Assembly: GCF_013409365.1 (NCBI RefSeq)
Contig: NZ_JACCBA010000001.1
Coordinates: 62,001 to 126,000 of the forward strand
DNA length: 64,000 nucleotides
Direction of reading: 5' to 3'
From: Actinomadura luteofluorescens
Lineage (GTDB): Bacteria > Actinomycetota > Actinomycetes > Streptosporangiales > Streptosporangiaceae
This document shows, piece after piece, positions 54,109 through 62,305 of the stretch. Both the position numbers and the translations under genes were made by a program. Below the pieces are notes generated by a model. That model was not told the DNA's origin. It worked only from the letters and a program-made list of their open reading frames with translations, and ran no database searches. How positions within the stretch are numbered: the first letter of the stretch is position 1; each line of letters starts with the position of its first letter.

Positions 54109-55496
54109 GCACGATCAGGCCGCAGGAGGCCGTCGAGCGGGCCCTGTCGCTGTCGCGCGCCGACGACTGCGTCGTCATCGCCGACGAGGCGAGCACCGCC
54201 AACCTGCGGTGGGCGGGCAACACCCTCACCACCAACGGCGTGACCCGCTCCAGCCGCCTCACCGTCATCGCGCTGCGCGACACGGCGGACGGCGTGGCGG
54301 CGGGCGTGGTGTCGCGGTCGGCCGTCGACGCCGACGGCATCGAGGAGCTGGTGCGCGCCGCCGAGGCCGACGCCGCGGGCAACGAGGCCGCCGAGGACGC
54401 CCGGCCGCTGGTCGCCGAGGGGCCGCCCGCCGGTGCCGCCGGTTGGGACGACGAACCCGCCGAGACCGGGATCGGGGTGTTCGAGGGCTTCGCTCCCGCG
54501 CTGGGCGAGGCGTTCGCCGCCGCGCAGGCCGGCGACCGGCGCCTGTACGGGTTCGCCAACCACGTCCTCACCTCGACGTTCCTCGGCTCCTCGGCGGGGC
54601 TGCGGCTGCGGCACGACCAGCCCACCGGGCTGCTGGAGCTGAACGCCAAGGGCGCGGGCGGCTCGGCGTGGGCGGGCGTCGGCACCCGCGACTTCACCGA
54701 CGTCGACGTCCCCGCCCTCACCGGCGACCTCGCCCGGCGGCTGGAGTGGGGCGAGCGGCGCGTGGACCTGCCGGCCGGCCGGTACGAGACGATCCTGCCG
54801 CCGTCCGCCGTCGCCGACCTGATGATCTACCTGTACTGGTCGGCGGGCGCCCAGGACGCGCAGGACGGCCGTACGGTGTTCAGCGCCCCCGGCGGCGGCA
54901 CCCGCGTCGGGGAGCGGCTCGCGGACCTGCCGATCACCCTGTCCAGCGACCCGGCCGCCCCGGGCATGCAGTGCGCCCCGTTCGTCGTCGCGCACGCCTC
55001 CAGCCGCGAGGCGTCGGTGTTCGACAACGGCCTCGCGCTCGGCGCCACCGACTGGATCAGCGACGGGACCCTCACGTCCCTGGCCCAGACCCGGCACTCC
55101 GCCGAGCGCACCGGGCTGCCGCTCACCCCCGCCGTCGACAACCTGGCGATGCGGGGGCCGGACGGCGGCGCGACCCTGGAGGAGATGGTCGCCCGCACCG
55201 AGCGCGGTCTGCTGCTGACGTGCCTGTGGTACATCCGGGAGGTCGACCCGCAGAGCCTGCTGCTGACCGGCCTCACCCGCGACGGCGTCTACCTCGTCGA
55301 GGACGGCGAGGTCGTCGGGGCGGTGAACAACTTCCGGTTCAACGAGAGCCCCGTCGACCTGCTGTCGCGGATCTCCGAGGTCGGCGAGACCGGGCCGACA
55401 CTGCCGCGCGAGTGGTCGGACTACTTCACCCGCACCGCCATGCCGGCGGTCCGGGTGCCCGACTTCCACATGTCGACGGTGAGCCAGGCCACCTGA
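54105..55496 (+). CDS. tldE: Metalloprotease partner TldE/PmbA
   Basis: The 463-residue protein is the non-catalytic partner of TldD and lacks HExxxH. It shows VERALSLSRADDCVVIADE, RWAGNTLTTNGVTRSS and VFDNGLALGATDWISDGTLTSL. Its C-terminal block is LTRDGVYLVEDGEVVGAVNNFRFNES, split here into family signatures GVYLVEDGEVVG and NNFRFNESP. GTG 54105 overlaps the tldD stop. A very large terminator follows. Confidence 0.94.
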   Translation: MSTIRPQEAVERALSLSRADDCVVIADEASTANLRWAGNTLTTNGVTRSSRLTVIALRDTADGVAAGVVSRSAVDADGIEELVRAAEADAAGNEAAEDARPLVAEGPPAGAAGWDDEPAETGIGVFEGFAPALGEAFAAAQAGDRRLYGFANHVLTSTFLGSSAGLRLRHDQPTGLLELNAKGAGGSAWAGVGTRDFTDVDVPALTGDLARRLEWGERRVDLPAGRYETILPPSAVADLMIYLYWSAGAQDAQDGRTVFSAPGGGTRVGERLADLPITLSSDPAAPGMQCAPFVVAHASSREASVFDNGLALGATDWISDGTLTSLAQTRHSAERTGLPLTPAVDNLAMRGPDGGATLEEMVARTERGLLLTCLWYIREVDPQSLLLTGLTRDGVYLVEDGEVVGAVNNFRFNESPVDLLSRISEVGETGPTLPREWSDYFTRTAMPAVRVPDFHMSTVSQAT

Positions 55497-55504
55497 GCCG
55501 TCAC

Positions 55505-55577
55505 GGGCCGGGGACGGCGGGAGGGCGCCGGGGGCCCGGGACCGGGCCCGCCCGCGCGGACCCGCCGTCCCCGGCCC
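55505..55577. terminator. Long cruciform terminator between tldE and dodecin
   Basis: Perfect 17-nt arms (GGGCCGGGGACGGCGGG at 55505-55521 with 55561-55577) enclose a second hairpin (GGGCCCGG with CCGGGCCC). It is symmetric and so can stop both convergent genes. Confidence 0.75.
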
Positions 55578-55584
55578 CGCGCGG

Positions 55585-55797
55585 TCAGGCGTCCTCCAGG
55601 CGGAAGCCGACCTTCATGGTGACCTGGAAGTGGCCCACCTCGCCGTCCTCGATGTGGCCGCGGACCTCGGTCACCTCGAACCAGTCCAGGTGCCGCAGGG
55701 TCTGCGAGGCCCGCCGGACGCCGTTGCGTATCGCGGCGTCGACGGACTCCGGCGACGTCCCCACGATCTCGGTCACGCGGTACGTGCGATCGGTCAT
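55585..55797 (-). CDS. Dodecin family protein
   Basis: The 70-residue flavin-binding dodecamer has the family layout YRVTEIVGTSPESVDAAIRNG, LRHLDWFEVTEVRG and VGHFQVTMKVGFRLED. Trp in LDWFEV stacks on the flavin. GGAGGAG before ATG 55797 fixes the start. It stores FMN or riboflavin. It is monocistronic, between terminators. Confidence 0.94.
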   Translation of the reverse strand: MTDRTYRVTEIVGTSPESVDAAIRNGVRRASQTLRHLDWFEVTEVRGHIEDGEVGHFQVTMKVGFRLEDA

Positions 55798-55853
55798 CGA
55801 CTCCTCCAGATGTTTTGCCCAGTGCCGCCGGTGCAGGTCGGACTCCATGGGCT

Positions 55854-55859
55854 TACCGT
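55854..55859 (+). promoter_or_regulatory. Leaderless -10 box TACCGT of the DUF3099 gene
   Basis: TACCGT, 6 nt, GTG 55866. An ATG at 55863 is too close to the box. Confidence 0.45.
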
Positions 55860-55865
55860 GGAATG

Positions 55866-56201
55866 GTGAAGGTCAATCCCCGCCACCACCGCGAGCCGGC
55901 GGTCTACACGGTCACCGACGCTCCCCGCCCCATGTCGGAGGACATCGGGCACCGCCAGCGGCGTTACCTGATCTCCATGGGCGTCCGCACGATCTGCTTC
56001 GTGGGGGCGGTGGTGGCCGCCGTGGCGGGCGCGCCGTGGTGGCTCGCGCTGCTCATGGTGGTCGGCGCCGCGCTGCTCCCCTACGTCGCGGTGATCTTCG
56101 CCAACGGGGGGCGCGAACCGACCGCCCCGGCGGCCTTCGACGACCGCCTCCGCAAGGAACAGAAGCCGGTTTCCGGACAGCGTCCGGAAATCCGGTCGTG
56201 A
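55866..56201 (+). CDS. DUF3099 membrane protein
   Basis: The 111-residue protein has the DUF3099 start NPRHHREPAVYTVTDAPRP and two transmembrane helices (about 45-63 and 66-85), with a tail of basic and polar residues. The function is unknown; it is widespread in actinobacteria. The start at 55866 is chosen by the -10 spacing; ATG 55863 adds one residue. A 6C-like RNA follows. Confidence 0.83.
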   Translation: MKVNPRHHREPAVYTVTDAPRPMSEDIGHRQRRYLISMGVRTICFVGAVVAAVAGAPWWLALLMVVGAALLPYVAVIFANGGREPTAPAAFDDRLRKEQKPVSGQRPEIRS

Positions 56202-56208
56202 CATTCTC

Positions 56209-56240
56209 TTGACTAACCGCGGGGGGTTTCGGTGTACGAT
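56209..56240 (+). promoter_or_regulatory. Putative promoter of the 6C-like RNA
   Basis: TTGACT (56209-56214) and TACGAT (56235-56240) are good boxes but the 20-bp spacing is long. The RNA would begin near 56247. Confidence 0.45.
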
Positions 56241-56246
56241 TTGTAC

Positions 56247-56358
56247 CGGCGCTCTGGTCCCCCGTCGGGGCGCCCGTGCCGGTGTTCCGGGCCCCCGTCG
56301 GAACACCGATGATGCGGCGCCGGGTGGATTGCCCCCGTATCCACCCGGCGCCGCTTTT
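56247..56358 (+). ncRNA. 6C-like small RNA with three C-rich hairpin loops
   Basis: Three successive hairpins each show CCCCCGT in or beside the loop, at 56259-56265, 56292-56298 and 56332-56338. The stems are GGCGC/GCGCC (56248-56274), CGGTGTTCC/GGAACACCG (56280-56308), and a perfect 16-bp stem (56314-56329 with 56339-56354) followed by TTTT. The last is a Rho-independent terminator. Actinobacterial 6C RNA is defined by hairpins whose loops carry runs of at least six C, so the family call is likely. The third CCCCCGT may be an extra loop. Targets in mycobacteria pair through these C runs. Confidence 0.7.
56314..56358 (+). terminator. Terminator hairpin of the 6C-like RNA
   Basis: Sixteen perfect base pairs with a 9-nt loop containing CCCCC and a TTTT tail. 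It is both the last hairpin of the RNA and an intrinsic terminator. Confidence 0.8.
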
Positions 56359-56913
56359 CTCTCTCCGGGGTTCCCGCTGAAACTTCGCGGGCGCGCAGAT
56401 GACCTTCTTCGCACCTTCACTTGACCGCCCGCTCGGGCCGACGCACATTTGCGCGATTACGCAAGCCTTCCGCGCTGTCCTGCTCCGGCCATGAACCGGA
56501 ACCCCGTCCTCGCGAACCCCGCGCACCGGTATCCGCAGGGAGCGGGGCGTTCCCGCGCGGGCACCCTCCGTCAGGAGGGGCCGGCGGCGGACCGATCCTT
56601 CCCGGCGCCCGCCGCGTACTGCTGAGCGGCACCACCGTCCCCGCGCCCCAGGGGAGGTCCCGTGGACCCGGACTCCGGCCGGACGACCGCCGCGGCGCGG
56701 AAGGCCGCGCTCCGCAGGGCGAGGCGCCCGGCCAGCCGTCCTGACCGGCGCGCCCCCGTCCCGGGCCTCCCGCCCCCCTTGACGGCGACGGCCGATGAGA
56801 CGAACATCACAGCTGCTTCACCTGAGACATATCGACCATGTGTCTCAGAACGCGGGCCGTCCACCCACGGCGCGACGCGGCCCGCGGCCCCGCCCGGGAA
56901 ACGGAGATCGGCC
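56359..56913. other. Intergenic region upstream of the VWA gene
   Basis: About 550 nt without a convincing gene; the open frames here lack good starts and codon bias. The most notable element is the inverted repeat at 56822-56848. TTGACG (56779-56784) is the best -35-like box. Nothing else is clear. Confidence 0.4.
56822..56848. promoter_or_regulatory. Inverted repeat CTGAGACATAT-N5-ATGTGTCTCAG
   Basis: Ten of eleven positions in the arms match. It lies 66 nt before the VWA start codon and is AT-rich. It fits a dimeric repressor site or a hairpin. Confidence 0.5.
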
Positions 56914-58932
56914 ATGAGCGCATTCGACGACGTGCCCGAGTGGGCGCCCCGGAACCCGCCGGAGCCGGGCGGCCCCGAGTCCCCCTACACCTTCCTCGGC
57001 GCCTCGCACCCGGCCGGGCTCCCGCCCCGCGGCGCGGCGGGCGGGCCCGAGAGCGAGCCCTTCGACGCCTTCAGCAGACCCGGCCGCACGCCCCGTCCCC
57101 CGGGCCCGGCGCACGCCGCCGCCAAGCAGCCGCGGGGGCCGTGGGCCCTCGGCGGAGGCCGCCCGCCGCGGCGGGTCGGCGGCGTCCTGCTCGGGCCGCT
57201 GGCGGGCGCGGTCGGCCTGGTGCTGCTCACCGGGTTCGGCGCGTACGCGATCGCCTCGGCGGGCGAGGGCTGCGCCGGCGGCGGCGCGGTGACGCTCGAC
57301 GTGGCCGCGGCGCCGGACGTCGCGCCCGCGGTCGCGCGGGCGGCGGGGCGCTTCAACGACGCGGGGCACGAGGTGGACGGGCGGTGCGCCCGCGCGCGGG
57401 TGCGCGCCGCCGACCCCGCCGCGGTGGCGACGCTGCTGTCCGGCAAGGGCGTGGCCGGCGTCGCCCGCAGGCCGGACGTCTGGATCCCCGACTCCTCGCT
57501 GTGGACCAAGCTCGCCGGCGGCTCCGGGGCGGCCCCGGCCGCGGACGCCTCGGGGCGGCCCGACGGGATCGCCTCGACCCCGATCGTCCCCGCGGTCCCG
57601 CGCGGGCTTGCGACGCAGCTGCGCAACCTCGGCGCCCCGGAGCGGCCGTCCTGGAAGGACCTGCTCGCCGCGGCCGGGACGGCCTCCGGCGCCGAGCCTG
57701 ACCCCGCCGGGGGCCGCACCGGGGTGCTACCGCCGCGGCTGTTCCGACTCCAGGTCCCCGATCCGTCCCGGAGCGCGACCGGCATGGGCTCGCTGATCCT
57801 GGCCGGTGCGCTGCTGGGGGACGCCCCCGGCGGCGAGGCGTCGTTCACCGGTGTGGTCCGCACGATCCGGGAGGGCGTCGCCGTCTCCGTGGACGCCGAG
57901 TTCGCCGCGTTCGCCTCGTCCGCCTCGTCCGGCCAGGGCGAGGCCGACCGTTACCCGGTCGCGATGGCGCCCGAGCAGGCGGTGTTCGCCTACAACGCGC
58001 GGCGTCCGGCCGAGCCGGCGGTCGCGCTGTATCCGGCGGAGGGGACGATCTACCTCGACTACCCGGTCACCGTCCTGGCGGAGGACCGGGCCAGGGCGGG
58101 CGCGGCGCGGTTACTGCGGACGGCGCTCGCGGACAGGGCGACCCGGGACGACCTCCGGCGGCTGGGCTTCCGGGCGCCCGGCGGAGCCGCGCCCGCGTCG
58201 TTCTCGCCGCGGACCGGCCTGGACCCGCGCCCCCCGCGGGCGCTCCCCGAGACGCCCGCCGCGGACGTGCGGCGCACCATGCAGTCGTGGGCGCAGCTGT
58301 CGCTGAGCATCCGGATGCTCAGCATCATCGACGTGTCGGGGTCCATGGACGAGCGGGTCGCGCCGGGCGTGACGCGGCTGCAGTCCACGGTGCGCACGGC
58401 CCAGGGCGGACTCGCGCTGCTGCCGGACGACAGCGAGCTCGGCCAGTGGATCTTCTCCACGGACCTGCGGGGCGACCGGGACTGGCGGGAGCTGGTCGGC
58501 GTGGGACCGCTCAACGAGCGGCTGGGGTCGGCGACCCGGCGGCAGCTCGTGCTGAGCGCGTTCGCGCGGATCCGGGTGAAGCCGCACGGCGACACCGGCC
58601 TGTACGACACGGTCATGGCGGCGTTCGACTACATGAAGCGGACCTACAAGCCGGAGTACGTGAACTCGGTCCTGCTGTGGACGGACGGGAGGAACGAGGA
58701 CCCGCACGGCCCGTCCCTGGAGGAGACCCTCGACCACATGCGGCGCGAGTACGACCCGGAGCGCCCCGTCCAGGTCAACATGCTGGGCTACGGGTCGGAC
58801 GTGGACGTCAACGAGCTGCGGCGGATCGCGCAGGTGACGCACGGCGACGCCTACGTGGCCGAGACGCCCGGGCAGATCCAGGCGATCTTCCTCGAGGCCG
58901 TCTCGCGCCGGGTCTGCGAACCCGGCTGCTGA
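56914..58932 (+). CDS. Membrane-anchored binding-protein/VWA domain protein
   Basis: The 672-residue protein has a cytoplasmic Pro/Gly-rich N-terminus (1-85) and one transmembrane helix (about 90-113). An extracellular substrate-binding-protein-like region (about 125-430) precedes a VWA domain whose MIDAS motif begins at Asp473 (IIDVSGSMDE). The VWA also contains VLLWTDGRNEDPHG and the tail IFLEAVSRRVCEPGC. The order suggests a sensor or adhesion protein on the outer face. CGGAGA lies before ATG 56914. Ligand and partner are unknown. Confidence 0.85.
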   Translation: MSAFDDVPEWAPRNPPEPGGPESPYTFLGASHPAGLPPRGAAGGPESEPFDAFSRPGRTPRPPGPAHAAAKQPRGPWALGGGRPPRRVGGVLLGPLAGAVGLVLLTGFGAYAIASAGEGCAGGGAVTLDVAAAPDVAPAVARAAGRFNDAGHEVDGRCARARVRAADPAAVATLLSGKGVAGVARRPDVWIPDSSLWTKLAGGSGAAPAADASGRPDGIASTPIVPAVPRGLATQLRNLGAPERPSWKDLLAAAGTASGAEPDPAGGRTGVLPPRLFRLQVPDPSRSATGMGSLILAGALLGDAPGGEASFTGVVRTIREGVAVSVDAEFAAFASSASSGQGEADRYPVAMAPEQAVFAYNARRPAEPAVALYPAEGTIYLDYPVTVLAEDRARAGAARLLRTALADRATRDDLRRLGFRAPGGAAPASFSPRTGLDPRPPRALPETPAADVRRTMQSWAQLSLSIRMLSIIDVSGSMDERVAPGVTRLQSTVRTAQGGLALLPDDSELGQWIFSTDLRGDRDWRELVGVGPLNERLGSATRRQLVLSAFARIRVKPHGDTGLYDTVMAAFDYMKRTYKPEYVNSVLLWTDGRNEDPHGPSLEETLDHMRREYDPERPVQVNMLGYGSDVDVNELRRIAQVTHGDAYVAETPGQIQAIFLEAVSRRVCEPGC

Positions 58933-58961
58933 CCCGCCCCGGCGGCCGACCCCTCTCGTAT

Positions 58962-59011
58962 TTGATTCTAGAACTGGATTCGAGATAACTTAGCGTTCTG
59001 TTAGTAACGCT
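58962..59011 (+). promoter_or_regulatory. Promoter and operator of the acyl-CoA dehydrogenase operon
   Basis: TTGATT (58962-58967), 18-bp spacer and TAACTT (58986-58991) form a sigma-70-type promoter. The inverted repeat AGCGTT-N8-AACGCT (58992-59011) directly follows the -10, covering the transcription start, an ideal place for a TetR-type repressor. The TetR gene is third in the operon, so autoregulation is likely. The 18-bp AT-rich stretch stands out from the background. Confidence 0.65.
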
Positions 59012-59028
59012 GGCGAGAGGGGCACGGC

Positions 59029-60180
59029 GTGCGCCGCACCGTTTTCAACGAGGACCACGAGGCCTTCCGGGACACGATCCGGGCGTTCATCGAGGCCGAG
59101 GTGGTCCCGGTCTACGAGGAGTGGGAGAACGCCGGCCACCCGCCGCGCGACTTCTACACCAAGCTCGGCGAGCTGGGCGTGTTCGGCATCCAGGTGCCCG
59201 AGGAGTACGGCGGCGCGGGCGAGACGAGCTTCAAGTACCAGGCCGTGGTGTCCGAGGAGTGCGCCCGCGCCGGGGTGAGCTTCGGCGGCTACGGCGTGCA
59301 CGTCAACCTCGTCCTGCCGTACCTGCTGAAGTACGGGTCGCAGGAGCAGAAGAAGCGCTGGCTGCCGCCGTTCGTGTCCGGCGAGATGATGACGGCGATC
59401 GCGATGACCGAGCCCGGCACCGGCTCCGACCTCGCGGGCATGCAGACCACGGCGAAGCTGGACGGCGACCACTACGTCCTGAACGGCGCCAAGACGTTCA
59501 TCACCGGCGGCGTCCTCGCCGACCGGGTGCTCGTCGTCGCGCGGACGTCCCCGGCGACGCCGGAGAACCGCCGGGCGGGCCTGTCGATCCTCGCCGTGGA
59601 CACCCGGAGCGAGGGCTACGCGGTCGGCCGCAAGCTGGAGAAGATCGGGCTGCGCAGCTCCGACACCGCCGAACTGTCGTTCACCGACGTCCGGGTGCCC
59701 GTGGAGGACCTGCTCGGCGAGGAGGGCCGCGGGTTCGAGTACCTGACGCACAACCTCGCCGAGGAGCGCCTCGGCATCGCGACCAGTTCCTACGCGTCGG
59801 CGGCCGCCGCCGTGGAGTTCGCCCGCAGGTACGTCCAGGAGCGCACCGTCTTCGGCAAGACCGTGTCGTCGTTCCAGAACACCAAGTTCGTGCTGGCCGA
59901 GTGCGCCACCGAGGTCGAGGCGGCCCGCTCGCTCGTCGACCGCTGCATCGAGGCGCTGGACGCCGGAGAGCTCACCCCCGCCGACGCCGCCGTCTGCAAG
60001 CTGTTCTGCACCGAGGTGCAGGCCCGCGTCGTCGACAAGTGCCTCCAGCTGCACGGCGGCTACGGCTACATCCTGGAGTACCCGATCGCGCGCCTGTACG
60101 CCGACGCCCGGGTCGCCCGGATCTACGGCGGCACCAGCGAGGTGCTCAAGACCATCATCGCCAAGGACATCCAGGTCTGA
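59029..60180 (+). CDS. Acyl-CoA dehydrogenase
   Basis: The 383-residue flavoprotein oxidises acyl-CoA to the 2-enoyl-CoA. It has TEPGTGSDLAGMQTTA (FAD/substrate motif), GAKTFITGG and RTVFGKTVSSFQNTKF. The catalytic Glu350 is in GGYGYILEYPIARLYADARV, split here as GGYGYILEYP and ARLYADARV. GAGAGGGG lies 8-10 nt before GTG 59029. It is first in an operon with an SDR and a TetR gene. Chain length preference cannot be read. Confidence 0.94.
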   Translation: MRRTVFNEDHEAFRDTIRAFIEAEVVPVYEEWENAGHPPRDFYTKLGELGVFGIQVPEEYGGAGETSFKYQAVVSEECARAGVSFGGYGVHVNLVLPYLLKYGSQEQKKRWLPPFVSGEMMTAIAMTEPGTGSDLAGMQTTAKLDGDHYVLNGAKTFITGGVLADRVLVVARTSPATPENRRAGLSILAVDTRSEGYAVGRKLEKIGLRSSDTAELSFTDVRVPVEDLLGEEGRGFEYLTHNLAEERLGIATSSYASAAAAVEFARRYVQERTVFGKTVSSFQNTKFVLAECATEVEAARSLVDRCIEALDAGELTPADAAVCKLFCTEVQARVVDKCLQLHGGYGYILEYPIARLYADARVARIYGGTSEVLKTIIAKDIQV

Positions 60181-60196
60181 CGGAAGGGCTGCGCAC

Positions 60197-60952
60197 ATGA
60201 CCGACACCCGGGTGGCCATCGTCACCGGCGCCGCGCGCGGCATCGGCGCCGCCACCGCCGTCCGCCTCGCCAGGGAGGGCTTCGCCGTCGCGGTCTGCGA
60301 CCTCGACGAGGCCGCCTGCGCCGGCACGGTCGAGACGATCACCAAGGACGGCGGCACCGCGCTCGCCGTCGGCGTGGACGTCGCCGACACCGCGCGGGCG
60401 AACGCCGCCGTCGCGCGCGTCGCCGCCGAGCTCGGCCCGCCCGTCGTCCTGGTGAACAACGCCGGCATCACCCGCGACAACCTCCTGTTCAAGATGTCCG
60501 ACGACGACTGGGACTCGGTCCTGTCGGTGCACCTGCGCGGCTCGTTCGTGATGACCCGCGCGGCGCAGGAGCACATGACGAAGGCCGGATGGGGCCGGAT
60601 CGTGAACCTGTCGTCGGTGTCGGCCCTCGGCAACCGCGGCCAGGTCAACTACTCGGCGGCCAAGGCGGGCCTGCAGGGGTTCACCAAGACGCTGGCGATC
60701 GAGCTGGGCAGGTTCGGGGTGACGGCCAACGCGATCGCGCCGGGGTTCATCGCCACCGAGATGACCGCCGCGACCGCCGCCCGCGTCGGCGTCGACTTCG
60801 AGGACTTCAAGGCCGCCGCCGCCAAGGAGATCCCGGTCCGGCGCGTCGGCGTCCCCGAGGACATCGCCGGGACCGTCGCGTTCCTGGTCGGCGACGACGC
60901 GTCGTTCGTGTCCGGGCAGGTCATCTATGTGGCCGGTGGTCCCCGCGCGTGA
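60197..60952 (+). CDS. Short-chain dehydrogenase / 3-oxoacyl reductase (FabG-like)
   Basis: The 251-residue SDR has VTGAARGIGAATA, VNNAGITRDNLLFKM, NLSSVSALGNRGQVNYSAAKAG with catalytic Ser, Tyr and Lys, and IAPGFIATEM. It most resembles FabG-type 3-hydroxyacyl/3-oxoacyl reductases and here likely serves acyl-CoA degradation with the upstream dehydrogenase, 16 nt away. GGAAGG lies before the ATG. Its last codons overlap possible upstream starts of the TetR gene. Confidence 0.92.
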   Translation: MTDTRVAIVTGAARGIGAATAVRLAREGFAVAVCDLDEAACAGTVETITKDGGTALAVGVDVADTARANAAVARVAAELGPPVVLVNNAGITRDNLLFKMSDDDWDSVLSVHLRGSFVMTRAAQEHMTKAGWGRIVNLSSVSALGNRGQVNYSAAKAGLQGFTKTLAIELGRFGVTANAIAPGFIATEMTAATAARVGVDFEDFKAAAAKEIPVRRVGVPEDIAGTVAFLVGDDASFVSGQVIYVAGGPRA

Positions 60953-60965
60953 CGGGGCGGCCCGG

Positions 60966-61526
60966 GTGCGCGACCGGGACGGGACGGAGGAGTCGCTGCG
61001 CGCGGCGGCGGTCGCGCTGCTGCGGCGCGGCGGCGTCCTCGCCGGGCTGAACCTGCGCCAGGTCGCCGACGAGGCGGGGGTCAACCGCGGGCTGGTCTAC
61101 CAGTACTTCGGGTCGCGGCGGGCGCTGCTGCGCTCGGCGCTGTTCCACCGGTCGCGCCCGAACGCCGAGGACGCCGTGGACGCGGCCGGGCTGCCGCTGC
61201 GCGAGCGGCTGGCGCGGCTGTTCTGGACGAGCCTGCGCGACCCCGAGCCGGTCCGGCTGGCGACGCTGCTGGTGCTGGACGGCGACGACCGGCCCCGGGT
61301 CCTGCTCAACCGGGGCGCGGGCCGGGAGGACCTCGCGGCGGAGGCGGAGCGCGGCGACCTGCCGGTCGAGGACGTGGCCGCCGTGCAGGCCGCCATCGCC
61401 TCCACCGTCTACGGGTACACGCTGCTGCGCGAGCACCTGGCACGGGAGATCGGCGTGCCCGCCGAGGAACTCGACGAGCGCATGGCCCGCTGCGTGGAGG
61501 CCATGTTCGTGCGCCGCCCCGGCTAG
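60966..61526 (+). CDS. TetR family transcriptional regulator
   Basis: The 186-residue regulator has a TetR helix-turn-helix (LNLRQVADEAGVNRGLVYQYFGSRRALL) and a variable C-terminal ligand domain. GTG 60966 lies 13 nt after the SDR stop; ATG 60927 and GTG 60936 are in frame and would overlap the SDR gene. It probably represses its own operon through the 58992-59011 palindrome with an acyl-CoA as inducer. Its stop shares CTAG with the convergent gene. Confidence 0.88.
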   Translation: MRDRDGTEESLRAAAVALLRRGGVLAGLNLRQVADEAGVNRGLVYQYFGSRRALLRSALFHRSRPNAEDAVDAAGLPLRERLARLFWTSLRDPEPVRLATLLVLDGDDRPRVLLNRGAGREDLAAEAERGDLPVEDVAAVQAAIASTVYGYTLLREHLAREIGVPAEELDERMARCVEAMFVRRPG

Positions 61527-62293
61527 CGGGGGCGGGCCTCGGCGAGCCGTTCCGCGAGGACGGCCGGGGCCTCGACCAGGGACGGGCCGTACCAGGTGAG
61601 GAGCCGGCCGCTGACGAGCGCGGCGTCGAGCCCGGGGAAGGACTCCGGGCCGTCGTCCTCGGTGAAGCGGTACGGCTCGTCCGGCAGGACCACCAGGTCC
61701 GCGCCGGCCGCGTTCAGCTCGTCCAGCGGGATCTTCGGGTAGCGCTCGGGATGCCCGGCGTAGACGTTGGACACGCCGAGGCGGGCCAGGACGTCGCCGG
61801 TGAAGGTGTCGCGCCCGACGACCATCCACGGCCGCCGCCAGATCGGGATCACCGCCGCCCGGGGCTCGCCGGGCGCGACGCCGGCCCAGACGCGGGACGC
61901 CTCCTCCAGCCAGCCGGGCGCCGGCACCCGGCACGCCTCGGTGAGCATGCGCCGCAGCGACGCCAGCGCCTCCTCGACCGTGCGGATCCGCGTCATCCAC
62001 ACCGGCACGCCGGCCGCGCGCAGCGCCTCGACGTCGGCGGGCCGGTTCTCCTCGGTGTTGCCGACGACGACGTCGGGCCGCAGCCCGATGATCCGCTCCA
62101 GGTCGGGGTTCTTGGTGCCCCGCACGCGCGGCACGTCCAGGCCCTCGGGGTGGGTGCACCAGTCGGTGGCGCCGGCGAGCAGCCCCGGCGCGGTCGCCGC
62201 GACCGTCTCGGTCAGGGACGGGACGATCGACACGACTCGGCGCACCCGGTCCGGGACACCGGCCGGGGCGCCGGTGTCGTCGTGGACGGCCAT
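61523..62293 (-). CDS. Helical-backbone metal-receptor (BtuF-like) protein without signal peptide
   Basis: The 256-residue protein has the periplasmic-binding type III fold: VSIVPSLTETVAA, LLAGATDWCTHPEG, LRPDVVVGNTEENRPADVEAL, a long helix, then GVSNVYAGHPERYPKIPLDELNAAGADLVVLPDEPYRF, shown by segments GVSNVYAG and DLVVLPDEPY. It lacks a signal peptide and lipobox, so it is probably cytoplasmic. It lies 12 nt behind the mutase gene, so a cobalamin-linked role is plausible but unproven. Confidence 0.82.
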   Translation of the reverse strand: MAVHDDTGAPAGVPDRVRRVVSIVPSLTETVAATAPGLLAGATDWCTHPEGLDVPRVRGTKNPDLERIIGLRPDVVVGNTEENRPADVEALRAAGVPVWMTRIRTVEEALASLRRMLTEACRVPAPGWLEEASRVWAGVAPGEPRAAVIPIWRRPWMVVGRDTFTGDVLARLGVSNVYAGHPERYPKIPLDELNAAGADLVVLPDEPYRFTEDDGPESFPGLDAALVSGRLLTWYGPSLVEAPAVLAERLAEARPR

Positions 62294-62305
62294 CGGCGGG
62301 GCGCC

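Noticed and set aside
52609..55496. A RiPP cluster around tldD/tldE
   Set aside because: No precursor peptide, radical SAM or cyclodehydratase gene is nearby; fatty-acid genes and dodecin flank the pair.
56421..56744. Open frames in the 550-nt gap before the VWA gene, on both strands
   Set aside because: They have poor starts, no Shine-Dalgarno or -10 box, Arg/Pro-rich composition and no motif.
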